Numbered from the stretch's first letter, positions 27,004-36,555 are shown. The stretch is 50,137 bases of DNA from Flavobacterium gelidicaeli (GCF_013294005.1 NZ_JABSNK010000019.1:1-50137); one strand, 5' to 3'. The notes: generated from the sequence alone by a model not told the origin. Numbers and translations are program-made.

Positions 27004-28680
27004 ATGTGTGGAATAGTATGTGCCTTTGACTTAAAACAAAAAGCAGAAGTTTTAAGACCTCAAGTATTAGAAATGTCTAAAACAATCCGTCACCGTGGAC
27101 CAGACTGGAGCGGAATCTACAGTAATGAAAAAGCTATTATGTCTCATGAGCGTTTAGCAATTGTTGACCCCGCTTCTGGAAAGCAACCATTATTTAGCGA
27201 AGACGGTAGATTTGTTTTGGCTGCAAATGGTGAAATCTACAACCACAGAGAACTACGCAAACAATTTGAAGGAAAATATAACTTTCAAACAGAAAGTGAC
27301 TGCGAAGTTATTTTAGCACTTTATAAAGAAAAAGGACCTCATTTTGTAGATGAAATGAACGGAATCTTTGGATTCGCGATTTATGATGTCGAAAAAGACG
27401 AATATTTTATCGCTCGTGATCATATGGGAATCATTCCATTATACATAGGTTGGGATCAACACGGAACTTTTTATGTGGCCTCTGAGTTAAAAGCATTAGA
27501 AGGACATTGTACAAAAATCCAATTATTTCCTCCAGGGCATTACATGACTAGTAAAGATGGCGAATTTGTACAATGGTATAAAAGAGAATGGACAGAGTTT
27601 GACGCTGTAAAAGATAACGTAACCAGTATTGACGAAATCAAAGTAGCGTTAGAGGCTGCAGTTCATAGACAATTAATGAGTGATGTGCCTTACGGTGTAT
27701 TACTATCTGGAGGTTTAGATTCATCTATTACTTCGGCTGTAGCCAAAAAATATGCACAAAAACGTATCGAGTCAGGAGATACAGCAGATGCTTGGTACCC
27801 ACAATTACATTCCTTTTCTGTAGGTTTAGAAGGGTCTCCAGATTTAGCCGCTGCACAAAAAGTAGCGGATCATATTGGAACCATCCACCACGAAATTAAA
27901 TTTACAATTCAAGAAGGTTTAGATGCCGTTAAAGACGTAATCTACAACTTAGAAACATATGATGTAACTACCATTAGAGCATCAACACCTATGTGGTTAA
28001 TGGCGCGAGTGATAAAATCAATGGGAATAAAAATGGTATTGTCTGGCGAAGGTGCTGATGAGTTATTTGGAGGGTATTTGTATTTCCACAAAGCACCAAA
28101 CGCAAGAGAATTTCACGAGGAAACAGTACGTAAATTAAGTAAATTACACATGTACGATTGTTTAAGAGCAAACAAGAGTTTAGCTGCTTGGGGAATTGAA
28201 GGGCGTGTGCCATTTTTAGACAAAGAATTTATGGATGTAGCGATGCGAGTAAACCCACAAGATAAAATGATTACTGGGGAACGCAAAATGGAAAAATGGG
28301 TAGTTCGTAAAGCCTTTGAAGATATGTTACCAGAGAGTATTGCTTGGAGGCAAAAAGAACAATTTAGTGATGGAGTAGGTTACGGATGGATTGATAAATT
28401 AAAAGAAGTTGTTGCTGTTGAGGTTACTGATGAGCAGTTAGCAAACGCTAAGTATAAGTTTCCGTTACAAACGCCAACATCTAAAGAAGAGTATTATTAC
28501 CGCTCAATTTTTGCAGAACATTATCCTAGTGATGCTGCAGCCTTATGTGTACCTCAAGAAGCGAGTGTTGCTTGTAGTACTAAAATTGCCCTTGAATGGG
28601 ATGAAGCTTTCAAAAACATGAACGATCCATCAGGAAGAGCGGTTGCAAATGTGCATGATTCAGCTTATTCAAAAGCATAA
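27004..28680 (+). CDS. asnB: Asparagine synthase (glutamine-hydrolysing), copy 1
   Basis: A 558-residue cytosolic enzyme making asparagine from aspartate, glutamine and ATP. The N-terminal glutaminase domain starts MCGIV, with the nucleophile Cys2 exposed after Met removal; RHRGPDWSG, NGEIYNHRE and ESDCEV complete it. The synthetase domain has the PP-loop VLLSGGLDSSITSA near 233 and LSGEGADELFGGYLYFHKAP near 347. Length and motifs are those of E. coli-type AsnB. A hairpin terminator follows. A second asnB lies 2 kb downstream, with only a hydrolase gene between. Confidence 0.96.
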   Translation: MCGIVCAFDLKQKAEVLRPQVLEMSKTIRHRGPDWSGIYSNEKAIMSHERLAIVDPASGKQPLFSEDGRFVLAANGEIYNHRELRKQFEGKYNFQTESDCEVILALYKEKGPHFVDEMNGIFGFAIYDVEKDEYFIARDHMGIIPLYIGWDQHGTFYVASELKALEGHCTKIQLFPPGHYMTSKDGEFVQWYKREWTEFDAVKDNVTSIDEIKVALEAAVHRQLMSDVPYGVLLSGGLDSSITSAVAKKYAQKRIESGDTADAWYPQLHSFSVGLEGSPDLAAAQKVADHIGTIHHEIKFTIQEGLDAVKDVIYNLETYDVTTIRASTPMWLMARVIKSMGIKMVLSGEGADELFGGYLYFHKAPNAREFHEETVRKLSKLHMYDCLRANKSLAAWGIEGRVPFLDKEFMDVAMRVNPQDKMITGERKMEKWVVRKAFEDMLPESIAWRQKEQFSDGVGYGWIDKLKEVVAVEVTDEQLANAKYKFPLQTPTSKEEYYYRSIFAEHYPSDAAALCVPQEASVACSTKIALEWDEAFKNMNDPSGRAVANVHDSAYSKA

Positions 28681-28698
28681 AAATAAGTATTTTTAAAA

Positions 28699-28733
28699 TT
28701 TAACGCTCTTCATTTTGGAGGGCGTTTTTTTTA
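28699..28733 (+). terminator. Terminator after asnB copy 1
   Basis: AACGCTCTTCA pairs with TGGAGGGCGTT (with G-U pairs) and is followed by eight Ts, soon after the asnB stop. Confidence 0.75.
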
Positions 28734-28842
28734 TGCTTTTGTCAGTTTTTTTGCGTCATAGACAAGAATGGACATAAATAGAGACTGCTGTTTTTTTTTA
28801 TTGTACTTCTTTTTTATATTAGCCTATAAAAAAAGAGACACC

Positions 28843-30468
28843 ATGAAACGTTATATATTATTTTTTAGCTTGCTGTTGCTAACTTCTTGTCTTAAGAAAA
28901 ATAAGGCCACTGTTGACTTGATCATAACAGAGGCTACTATTTATAAAGTTGATAAAGATTTTGGCCAAGCAACTGCTATTGCGGTTAGCGACGGAAAAAT
29001 TATAGCCATAGGATCTGACAAGGAAATTACAGATAATTATAAATCAGACACTACAGTAGATGCTGACGGTAAATTTATTTATCCTGGTTTGATTGATGCG
29101 CATTGTCATTTTTATGGTTACGGGCTAAGTTTGCAAGAAGTCGATTTACGGGATACAAAAAGTATGGACGAAATTATTAGCCGTATTCAAGAGTTTCAAA
29201 AGACTAAAAAAGTGGCTTTCATTGTTGGTAATGGTTGGGATCAAAATGACTGGAAGGTAAAAGAATACCCTTCAAAAGAGATTCTCGATAAATATTTCCC
29301 TAACATTCCTGTTGTTTTAAATAGAGTAGATGGTCATGCGATTATTGTTAACAGTAAAGTTTTGGCTTTAGCTGGAATAACAAAAGATACTAAAGCTGTT
29401 GGTGGTCAAATAGAAGTTAAGAACGGAGAACCAACAGGGATTTTAGTAGATAATCCTATGGAATTAGTTTTTAAGATTATTCCAAAACCAAGTAGAAAGA
29501 CACAAATTGCCGCTTTATTAGATGCTGAGAAAGTAATGTTTGATTATGGGTTAACCACTATAAATGATGCGGGATTAGATCCTGATGTTATTAATTTAAT
29601 GGATAGTTTACAACAAGCAAAAGCCTTGCGATTAAATATTTACGCAATGGTTACTGCCAGTCAAAAAAATATTGATTTGTATCTAAAAAAAGGCATTTAC
29701 AAAACCGATAATTTAGATGTTCGTTCTTTTAAAATGTATGGTGACGGAGCTTTGGGTTCGCGTGGAGCTTGTTTACACAAAGAATACTCAGATATGCCAA
29801 AACAATTTGGCGCTTTATTATCATCTCCGGAACATTTAAAGTCAGTCGCGCAACAAATAGCAAAGTCTGAATTTCAATTAAACTCTCACGCTATCGGTGA
29901 TTCTGCAAATACCGTTCTATTAAAAATTTATACCGAAGCTTTAGCCGGGAAGAAAGACCATAGGTGGAAAATAGAACATGCGCAAATATTAAGGGAGCAA
30001 GATTTTGATTACTTCAAGACGGGAATTATTCCTTCTATCCAACCCACACATGCAACCTCAGATATGTATTGGGCTGGTGATCGTTTAGGAAAAGAAAGAT
30101 TAAAAAATGCGTATGCCTATAAAAAATTATTAAAAAAAGGGGGTATGGTTGCTCTAGGAACTGATTTTCCGGTAGAGCAAGTAAACCCAATGCTTACTTT
30201 TCATGCTGCAGTGGCTAGAAAGGATAGTAAAGGATATCCTAGTGGCGGTTTCCAAATGGAAAATGCGTTAACGCGAGAAGAAACATTACGGGGCATGACA
30301 ATTTGGGCGGCTTATTCTAATTTTGAGGAAAAAGAAAAAGGAAGTTTAGAAGTAGGCAAGTGGGCTGACTTTGTTATTTTCGATAAAGACATTATGAAAA
30401 TAAGAGAAAGCGAAATTCTAGATGTGAAACCTTCAAGTACTTATTTAAAAGGGGCTAAAGTAAAATAA
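28843..30468 (+). CDS. Lipoprotein amidohydrolase, YtcJ-like
   Basis: A 541-residue amidohydrolase of the YtcJ (amidohydrolase 3) family. Signal: MKRYILFFSLLLLTSC with lipobox LTSC, so it is a lipoprotein at the cell envelope. Motifs: LIDAHCHFYGYG (metal HxH near 85), the carboxylated-lysine region FKMYGDGALGSRGA, NSHAIGDSAN, WKIEHAQIL and LGTDFPVEQ (metal-binding Asp). Substrate unknown; relatives act on N-substituted amides such as formamides. The start ATG 28843 is chosen because the signal peptide begins there; the upstream ATG 28768 adds 25 non-family residues. It lies between two asnB genes. Confidence 0.88.
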   Translation: MKRYILFFSLLLLTSCLKKNKATVDLIITEATIYKVDKDFGQATAIAVSDGKIIAIGSDKEITDNYKSDTTVDADGKFIYPGLIDAHCHFYGYGLSLQEVDLRDTKSMDEIISRIQEFQKTKKVAFIVGNGWDQNDWKVKEYPSKEILDKYFPNIPVVLNRVDGHAIIVNSKVLALAGITKDTKAVGGQIEVKNGEPTGILVDNPMELVFKIIPKPSRKTQIAALLDAEKVMFDYGLTTINDAGLDPDVINLMDSLQQAKALRLNIYAMVTASQKNIDLYLKKGIYKTDNLDVRSFKMYGDGALGSRGACLHKEYSDMPKQFGALLSSPEHLKSVAQQIAKSEFQLNSHAIGDSANTVLLKIYTEALAGKKDHRWKIEHAQILREQDFDYFKTGIIPSIQPTHATSDMYWAGDRLGKERLKNAYAYKKLLKKGGMVALGTDFPVEQVNPMLTFHAAVARKDSKGYPSGGFQMENALTREETLRGMTIWAAYSNFEEKEKGSLEVGKWADFVIFDKDIMKIRESEILDVKPSSTYLKGAKVK

Positions 30469-30603
30469 TAGAAAACGATAAGCGTATCATTGAAAAAGTA
30501 ATAAATTAAAACTGCTTAGGTTATATTGTGTTCCATATTTAAAGTTTAAAATAGCTTTTTAGAATATTTTATAATTAAAAAGGGATTTCTCGTTTTAAGA
30601 ATG

Positions 30604-30624
30604 TAACTGATATTGCATATTTGC
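30604..30624 (+). promoter_or_regulatory. Promoter of asnB copy 2
   Basis: CATATTTG (30616-30623) as the -7 element, 37 bases before the ATG. It lies inside a 21-base block nearly identical to that before asnB copy 1. No clear -33 TTG. Confidence 0.55.
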
Positions 30625-30660
30625 AGTACAAAAGGAAGAGAATAAATAAAATCAATAATT

Positions 30661-32268
30661 ATGTGCGGAATATTAGCTATTATCGGTAAAGGAAAAGAGG
30701 AGCAGTTAGTGAGGGAGCTTTCTAAAAGAATGGCACATCGCGGACCTGATGAAAATGATTTGTACATGACTGAAAAAGGACATTTCTTAAGTCATGAACG
30801 CCTTTCTATAGTCGATTTACATTCAGGTAAACAACCTATCCAGGGTACGGCTACAGCATATATGGTTCATAATGGAGAAGTATATAACCATGAAGAACTT
30901 AGAAATGGACTATTAAAAGAGCACACTTTTAGAACCAAATCTGATTCAGAAGTTATCGTGCATTTGTATGAAGAATTTGGTTACGATTTCTGTGATAAAA
31001 TAGATGGTGATTTTGCTTTTGTAGTGATCGACGGAGATGATTATATGGCGGCGAGAGATCCACTAGGAGTAAAACCGTTGTATTATGGTCTTGATGAAAG
31101 GGGGCGGATTTATTTTTCGTCAGAGATGAAAGCAATAGCGGACCAGTGCAAAACATTTTCGACTTTTCCTCCGGGACATTATTATACTGCAAAAACTGGA
31201 TTTGTAAAATATTACAAACCAGAATATGAATATTACGCTAAGGCAGATCAAGATTTAGATTTAGAATTGATTCGCAATACGCTTACTGAAGCGACAAGTA
31301 AAAGATTAATGGCTGATGTACCTATTGGTGTATTGCTTTCAGGAGGATTAGATTCTTCTTTAACCTCTTCAATCGCTTCTCGTTTGCTTAAAGCAAAAGG
31401 TCAAAAGTTACATTCGTTTTCAATTGGTTTAGATGCTAATGCGCCAGATGTTGTGGCTGCAAAAAAAGTAGCTGATTTTTTGGGAGCAGAGCATCACGAA
31501 GTTTATTTTTCTGTAGAAGAAGGGGTAGCAATATTAGACCAATTAATTTGGCAAATAGAAACCTACGATGTAACCTCAGTACGAGCAAGTGTGCCAATGT
31601 ATTTCCTTTCAAAAAAAATAACAGACACAGGAGTAAAAGTAGTGTTGTCAGGAGAAGGTGCCGATGAGATTTTTGGGGGTTATTTGTATTTTAGAAACGC
31701 ACCTAATGCCGAAGAGTTTCAAAAAGAAACGATCGAGAGAGTACAAAAATTATTCACTGCTGATTTACTTCGCGCAGATAAATCCACAATGTCACACGGT
31801 TTAGAAGCAAGAGTTCCATTTTTAGATAAAGAATTTTTAAATGTTGCAGTACGCATCAAGCCACATGAAAAACAGCCTAAAAATTACGAAGGAAAAGAAA
31901 AGTATATCTTAAGGAAAGCATTTGATACCCCAAACGATCCTTATTTGCCTGATGAGGTTTTATGGAGACAAAAGGAGCAGTTCTCTGATGGAGTGGGGTA
32001 CAACTGGATTGATCAGTTGATCGATTATTGCGCAACACAAGTTACTGATGCGCAATTAGAAGGAGCAGTAACCGAATTTCCATACAATTCCCCAACTACA
32101 AAAGAGGCCTATTTGTACCGTTCTATTTTTCAAAAACATTATCCTCAATTAAGCGCTGCTCAAACAGTAAGAAAATGGATCCCGAAATGGCAAGAAAACC
32201 TAGATCCAAGCGGAAGAGCAAATGATGCCCATTTAAAACCAGGCTTTCAAATGGCCAAGTTGGATTAA
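30661..32268 (+). CDS. asnB: Asparagine synthase (glutamine-hydrolysing), copy 2
   Basis: A 535-residue AsnB paralogue. Glutaminase: MCGILAIIG with Cys2, AHRGPDEND, NGEVYNHEE, KSDSEV. Synthetase: VLLSGGLDSSLTSS near 225, LSGEGADEIFGGYLYFRNAP near 341 and QKEQFSDGVGYNWID near 440, the last shared almost exactly with copy 1. Relative to copy 1 it is 23 residues shorter and clearly diverged in the N-terminal domain. All key motifs are intact, so both copies look active. Followed by stem-loop element B. Confidence 0.95.
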   Translation: MCGILAIIGKGKEEQLVRELSKRMAHRGPDENDLYMTEKGHFLSHERLSIVDLHSGKQPIQGTATAYMVHNGEVYNHEELRNGLLKEHTFRTKSDSEVIVHLYEEFGYDFCDKIDGDFAFVVIDGDDYMAARDPLGVKPLYYGLDERGRIYFSSEMKAIADQCKTFSTFPPGHYYTAKTGFVKYYKPEYEYYAKADQDLDLELIRNTLTEATSKRLMADVPIGVLLSGGLDSSLTSSIASRLLKAKGQKLHSFSIGLDANAPDVVAAKKVADFLGAEHHEVYFSVEEGVAILDQLIWQIETYDVTSVRASVPMYFLSKKITDTGVKVVLSGEGADEIFGGYLYFRNAPNAEEFQKETIERVQKLFTADLLRADKSTMSHGLEARVPFLDKEFLNVAVRIKPHEKQPKNYEGKEKYILRKAFDTPNDPYLPDEVLWRQKEQFSDGVGYNWIDQLIDYCATQVTDAQLEGAVTEFPYNSPTTKEAYLYRSIFQKHYPQLSAAQTVRKWIPKWQENLDPSGRANDAHLKPGFQMAKLD

Positions 32269-32696
32269 AATTTAATTTTAAAAAATATCTTATAGCACTA
32301 AGCCTTCTTGATTTTTATGGGTTTAGTAGCAGGACGATTTATACTTTTAAGAAACAGTCGTCCTGCTCTACGCTATATCTTTGTGTTTTTAAAGAAAAAA
32401 CACAAAGGATGCCGCTATGATCAGGGCTAAAAAGGTTGTTTTAGTTTTATAAGAGGCATAAAAATACTCCTATACATTAATCGGTTATACAATTCCAGAT
32501 TTTTAATTCCACTAAGAATCTCAAGTGGAAGAGTTTGGTTTATAAATGCAAATTATTTATTGTCATAACAACCTTTAAGGCTTTTGCTTCTTAAAAAAAT
32601 TCAAAAGCAAAACTATATTTATGCTTTATTTAGTAATTGCGTACCAATGATTTCTATCTTTTTTAACTAAATTTACAAGTATTAAAGATATTATAA
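32269..32696. other. Intergenic region between asnB copy 2 and fdhD
   Basis: 428 bases without a gene. 32325-32430 is stem-loop element B (listed separately). The rest, 32431-32696, is AT-rich and stop-rich in all frames; I see no tRNA, terminator or strong promoter in it, although fdhD must be expressed from somewhere in this stretch. Confidence 0.6.
32325..32430 (+). repeat. Long imperfect stem-loop element, copy B
   Basis: Two hairpins in a row. First: AGCAGGACGA (32328-32337) with TCGTCCTGCT (32358-32367), a perfect 10-bp stem. Second: CTTTGTGTTTTT (32379-32390) with AAAAACACAAAG (32396-32407). The arm at 32361-32380 is 18/20 identical to copy D (49533-49552), and the arm at 32406-32430 is 22/25 identical to copy D (49576-49600). 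It is downstream of asnB copy 2 in the same orientation. Confidence 0.75.
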
Positions 32697-33476
32697 ATGC
32701 AAACCGTCACATACGAAGGGATTAAAAAAAATGCTGAATCTAGGGAGCTGATTACTGATTTTTTAGTGGTTGAAGCACCCTTAGAAATAAGCATCAATCA
32801 AAGTCCGTTTACAGTTGTTATGCGTACGCCAGGAAATGATTTTGACCTCATTCGAGGATTACTCTACGTTGAAGATATTTATAGAAATACGGGGGAACTT
32901 TTGATGGAAATCATTTCCGAAACAACAAACGGCTTCACTAAAATTGAAGTGAGTATTCCAGAAGATCAAATAGGAATAGGTTACCTCAATAAACGATCAT
33001 TATTATCGGTTTCATCGTGCGGCATTTGCGGTAAGCAGCAGCTAGAAGATTTTGATAGCCCAAAAACCAAACTAGCAAAACAACTATCGCTCAACTTAAA
33101 TAAACTACCAGAAATGTTTGCCTTAATGACTGCCAACCAAAAAACTTTTAGTTTAACGGGTGGTTCTCATGCAGCAACTGTTTTTGATGCTAATTATCAA
33201 ATGCTAACGCTCAAGGAAGATATTGGTAGGCACAATGCAGTTGATAAATGTGTGGGCGCATTAATTCAATCTCAACAATTAAAAAAAGGAACGTTTCTAC
33301 TAGTAAGTGGTCGGGTTTCTTATGAAATTATAACAAAGGCTTTCTTTGCTAAAATAGGTACAATTGTAGCTGTTTCGGCCTGTTCTTCTTTGGCGGTAGA
33401 TTACGCTAAGGAATTCGGAATCTGTTTGATTGGATTCTCTAGAGAAAACAAAGCAACCATTTATTCCAATCCATAA
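32697..33476 (+). CDS. fdhD: Formate dehydrogenase accessory sulfurtransferase FdhD
   Basis: A 259-residue cytosolic protein. FdhD carries sulfur from a cysteine desulfurase to the molybdenum cofactor of formate-dehydrogenase-type enzymes. The catalytic C108-x-x-C111 lies in SVSSCGICGKQQLE. FTVVMRTPGNDFDLIRGLLYVEDI, FSLTGGSHAATVFDAN and LKEDIGRHNAVDKCVGAL are the family motifs (LxEDxGRHNAxDK). It is followed after 42 bases by its presumed client, the molybdoenzyme at 33519, so the two probably form an operon. Confidence 0.95.
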   Translation: MQTVTYEGIKKNAESRELITDFLVVEAPLEISINQSPFTVVMRTPGNDFDLIRGLLYVEDIYRNTGELLMEIISETTNGFTKIEVSIPEDQIGIGYLNKRSLLSVSSCGICGKQQLEDFDSPKTKLAKQLSLNLNKLPEMFALMTANQKTFSLTGGSHAATVFDANYQMLTLKEDIGRHNAVDKCVGALIQSQQLKKGTFLLVSGRVSYEIITKAFFAKIGTIVAVSACSSLAVDYAKEFGICLIGFSRENKATIYSNP

Positions 33477-33518
33477 CGACTAGTCAGATCAACTTTCAAA
33501 ATAAAAAACACTATCACA

Positions 33519-35813
33519 ATGATAAAAAGAACAATAGCACAACCGCCAGAAAAACTAACAGGAATCGAAGAAGTTGAAGTTCCGCATTCTGCCGTAGGGT
33601 TTAAAGCAATTAAATCGGCTTTGACGTACATTAAGGATGAGGTAGGAATTGTAAAAGGTATTGGTTTGTTGGCAAAGTTAAACCAGAAAGATGGTTTTGA
33701 TTGTCCCGGTTGTGCATGGCCAGATCCAGATGAAAAACGTTCTTTTTTAGCTGAGTATTGTGAAAATGGTGCTAAAGCAGTGGCAGAAGAGGCGACTAAA
33801 AATCGGGTGTCTCCTATGTTTTTTGCTTTGCATAGTGTGAATGAATTAGGACAATTATCAGATTACGAATTAGGAAAAAAAGGGAGGTTAACGCATCCCA
33901 TGTATTTGCGCGAAGGCGGGACACATTATGAAGAGATTAGTTGGGAGGATGCATTTGAGCTAATAGGGAAAACACTAAACGGTTTGGATTCCCCAGATGA
34001 GGCTATTTTTTATACTTCGGGACGCACCAGTAATGAAGCGGCTTATTTGTACCAATTGTTTGTCCGTCAATTTGGGACTAATAACTTACCTGATTGTTCT
34101 AATATGTGTCATGAATCAAGCGGATCCGCTTTAAGTGAAACGGTAGGAATAGGTAAAGGTTCTGTGACTTTAGATGATTTTAAACATGCTGATTTGGTTA
34201 TTGTCATGGGGCAAAATCCAGGGACCAATCATCCTAGAATGTTAACGGCTTTGGGTGAAACAAAACATAACGGCGGAAAAATCATCAGTGTAAACCCATT
34301 GCCAGAAGTAGGTTTGAAAAACTTCATCGAACCACAAAACCCCTTAAAATGGTTGGGAAGCGGTACTGATTTATCTGATTTATTCTTACAAGTCAAAATC
34401 AACGGAGACGTTGCCCTCCTAAAAGCGATAGTGTTATTGCTGCTCCAAAAAGAAAAAGCCAATCCTGGAACTGTATTCGATCAAGAATTCATAGCAAAAC
34501 AAACTCAAGGATATGACGCTTTTATAACCGACTTGGAGAAATATAAAATTCCAGAATTAATTGCGCAAACAGGATTAACACACAAAGAAGTAGTTGAAGC
34601 GGCTGAAATGATTGCCGATAACAAAAAAATTATTGTCTGTTGGGCAATGGGCTTAACACAACATAAAAACGGGGTAGATAACATCCGTGAAGTGGTGAAT
34701 TTATTATTGCTCAAAGGAAGTATTGGGAAACCAGGTGCAGGAACTTGTCCCGTGCGTGGACATTCTAACGTGCAAGGTGATCGTACAATGGGAATTTGGG
34801 AAAAAATGCCCGAAGAATTCTTAGATAATTTAGATGCCTATTTTGATTTTAAATCACCTCGTAAGCATGGTTATGATGTTGTTAAAGCTATTGATGCCAT
34901 GCATAAAAAAGAGTCACGCTTCTTTCTTGGAATGGGTGGAAATTTTAATTCAGCCACTCCAGATACCGAGTTTACAGCTCAAGCATTGCGCAATTGCGAT
35001 TTGACAGTGCATATTTCGACCAAAATCAATCGGTCTCATTTGGTTCACGGTAAAGAAGCGTTGATTTTGCCTTGTTTAGGACGTACAGAAATTGATTATC
35101 AAGCAAGTGGAGAACAGTTTGTAACTACAGAGAATTCAATGGGTGTAATTGCTAAATCAGTAGGGAATTTAGAACCATTGTCTGAATTTCTAAAAAGTGA
35201 AACCGCTATTGTCGCCGGAATGGCAAAAGCTACCGTAAAGAATTCTAAAGTGGACTGGGATGCCATGGCAGGGAATTACGATTTGATTCGCAACGCAGTC
35301 GAAGCTACCATTCCAGGATTTGATCAGTATAATGAACGCGTGCGTATTCCTGGCGGATTTTATTTGCCTAACAATGCACGTGAAAACGACTTTAGTAGTA
35401 CCCACACCGGAAAAGCTAATTTTACAATCAACGAACTATCAGATATTGTTCTTGAAAAAGAGCAGTATCTAATGATGACTATACGTACACACGATCAATA
35501 CAATACTACAATTTACGGTTTAAACGACCGTTATCGCGGTATTCTAAACGAACGCCGCGTGGTTTTTATGAACCAACAAGATATAGATGAAGCTGGGTTA
35601 AAAAAAGACGATTTGGTCGATTTGATAAGCCACTTTGAAGGACAAGAGCGCCTAGCCGAAAAATTTATCGTCATTCCGTATAGCATTCCACGTAATTGCA
35701 CCGCAACTTATTTTCCCGAAACTAATGTTTTGGTGCCTTTGCAAAGTAAGGCCAGAATAAGTAATCAACCCACTTCTAAAACGGTGGTGATAACTGTGCG
35801 AAAAAGGGAGTAG
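33519..35813 (+). CDS. FdhF/YdeP-family molybdopterin oxidoreductase
   Basis: A 764-residue protein of the molybdopterin-guanine-dinucleotide oxidoreductase superfamily, YdeP type. The N-terminus has FDCPGCAWPDP (C62, C65) in place of the usual four-cysteine iron-sulfur motif. Cofactor-binding parts: IFYTSGRTSNEAAYLYQLFVRQFGTNNLPDCSNMCHESSG, LVIVMGQNPGTNHPR, GGKIISVNPLPE, GTCPVRGHSNVQGDRTMG, and the C-terminal dinucleotide-binding domain MTIRTHDQYNTTIYGLNDRYRG. No TGA codon interrupts it, so no selenocysteine. The substrate is not established; formate oxidation is only inferred from family and from fdhD upstream. No electron-transfer subunit is adjacent. Confidence 0.88.
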   Translation: MIKRTIAQPPEKLTGIEEVEVPHSAVGFKAIKSALTYIKDEVGIVKGIGLLAKLNQKDGFDCPGCAWPDPDEKRSFLAEYCENGAKAVAEEATKNRVSPMFFALHSVNELGQLSDYELGKKGRLTHPMYLREGGTHYEEISWEDAFELIGKTLNGLDSPDEAIFYTSGRTSNEAAYLYQLFVRQFGTNNLPDCSNMCHESSGSALSETVGIGKGSVTLDDFKHADLVIVMGQNPGTNHPRMLTALGETKHNGGKIISVNPLPEVGLKNFIEPQNPLKWLGSGTDLSDLFLQVKINGDVALLKAIVLLLLQKEKANPGTVFDQEFIAKQTQGYDAFITDLEKYKIPELIAQTGLTHKEVVEAAEMIADNKKIIVCWAMGLTQHKNGVDNIREVVNLLLLKGSIGKPGAGTCPVRGHSNVQGDRTMGIWEKMPEEFLDNLDAYFDFKSPRKHGYDVVKAIDAMHKKESRFFLGMGGNFNSATPDTEFTAQALRNCDLTVHISTKINRSHLVHGKEALILPCLGRTEIDYQASGEQFVTTENSMGVIAKSVGNLEPLSEFLKSETAIVAGMAKATVKNSKVDWDAMAGNYDLIRNAVEATIPGFDQYNERVRIPGGFYLPNNARENDFSSTHTGKANFTINELSDIVLEKEQYLMMTIRTHDQYNTTIYGLNDRYRGILNERRVVFMNQQDIDEAGLKKDDLVDLISHFEGQERLAEKFIVIPYSIPRNCTATYFPETNVLVPLQSKARISNQPTSKTVVITVRKRE

Positions 35814-35825
35814 GGGATTATGATG

Positions 35826-35967
35826 CGCCTATTCCAGCTATTCGCTATAGCCTTCTTTTAAAACGCTTTTTTTACTAGGTCACAGCAGGAGCTTCCTTTG
35901 GTCGCTCTGCTACTCCCGTAAAAAATAGCGTTTTTTCAGTCGGGGCTACCGCTACTATCTGGGGCGA
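35826..35967 (+). repeat. Long imperfect stem-loop element, copy C
   Basis: A nested structure starting 13 bases after the molybdoenzyme stop. The outer arms (35826-35852 and 35942-35967) pair imperfectly. The middle stem is AAAACGCTTTTTTTAC (35860-35875) with GTAAAAAATAGCGTTTTT (35918-35935). The inner arms GCAGGAGC and GCTCTGC (35885-35910) enclose TTCCTTTGGTC. The outer arms resemble those of B and D; the inner loop matches copy A. Oriented with the upstream gene. Confidence 0.65.
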
Positions 35968-36547
35968 GTAATTCGGGTTAACCGATTCTTTTTGTAAGCC
36001 ATTACAATCGCACTCTAATATCAATTTTTTTTAAACTTACGTAGTTATAACTAGTGCTCGGAATAAGCTCAATTGATTATCAATTCTTATCTTTCAAAGA
36101 TGCATTTTCGTATTATTCAATCTAAGTCAAAGATCTAAGACTTGTTATTAATGATAAGCCTTTGCAAACGGAAACTACTTTTTTTTCTGCTGGCAGAGCG
36201 AATACCACAAGCTTCTGCTTGTAGTTAGAAAAAGAGATTTAAGTTAAAAAGATTAAAATTTATGGGAGGAATAGCTCTTTAATATATGGATTGTATGAAT
36301 CGATTTCAAACATTTTTTTAAAGATCCTTGAAATTGTTGAATAGTTACGAGTGTAGCTTTGTTTAAGATGAAATTTTAAATATAGTCTTTGGCTTAAAAA
36401 CAGAATTAGTGCTTTAAAAAGAGAAAATGTAACTAAAAGAAGGTACTCTCTTTTCTAGAAGCGTTTTTTTTGGTGTTAAATCAACAATATGTTAATAACT
36501 TAACCGCTTAAAGTGGTATTTTAACGGTCAAATAGTTTACGTTTTTA

Positions 36548-36555
36548 TATATTTG
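36548..36555 (+). promoter_or_regulatory. -7 element of the gyrB promoter
   Basis: TATATTTG, 35 bases before the gyrB ATG, matches TAnnTTTG. No clear -33 TTG at 17 to 23 bases upstream. Confidence 0.5.

Noticed and set aside
30546..30767. Minus-strand frame over the asnB copy 2 promoter
   Set aside because: Overlaps the start of a certain gene and its promoter; no protein-like features.
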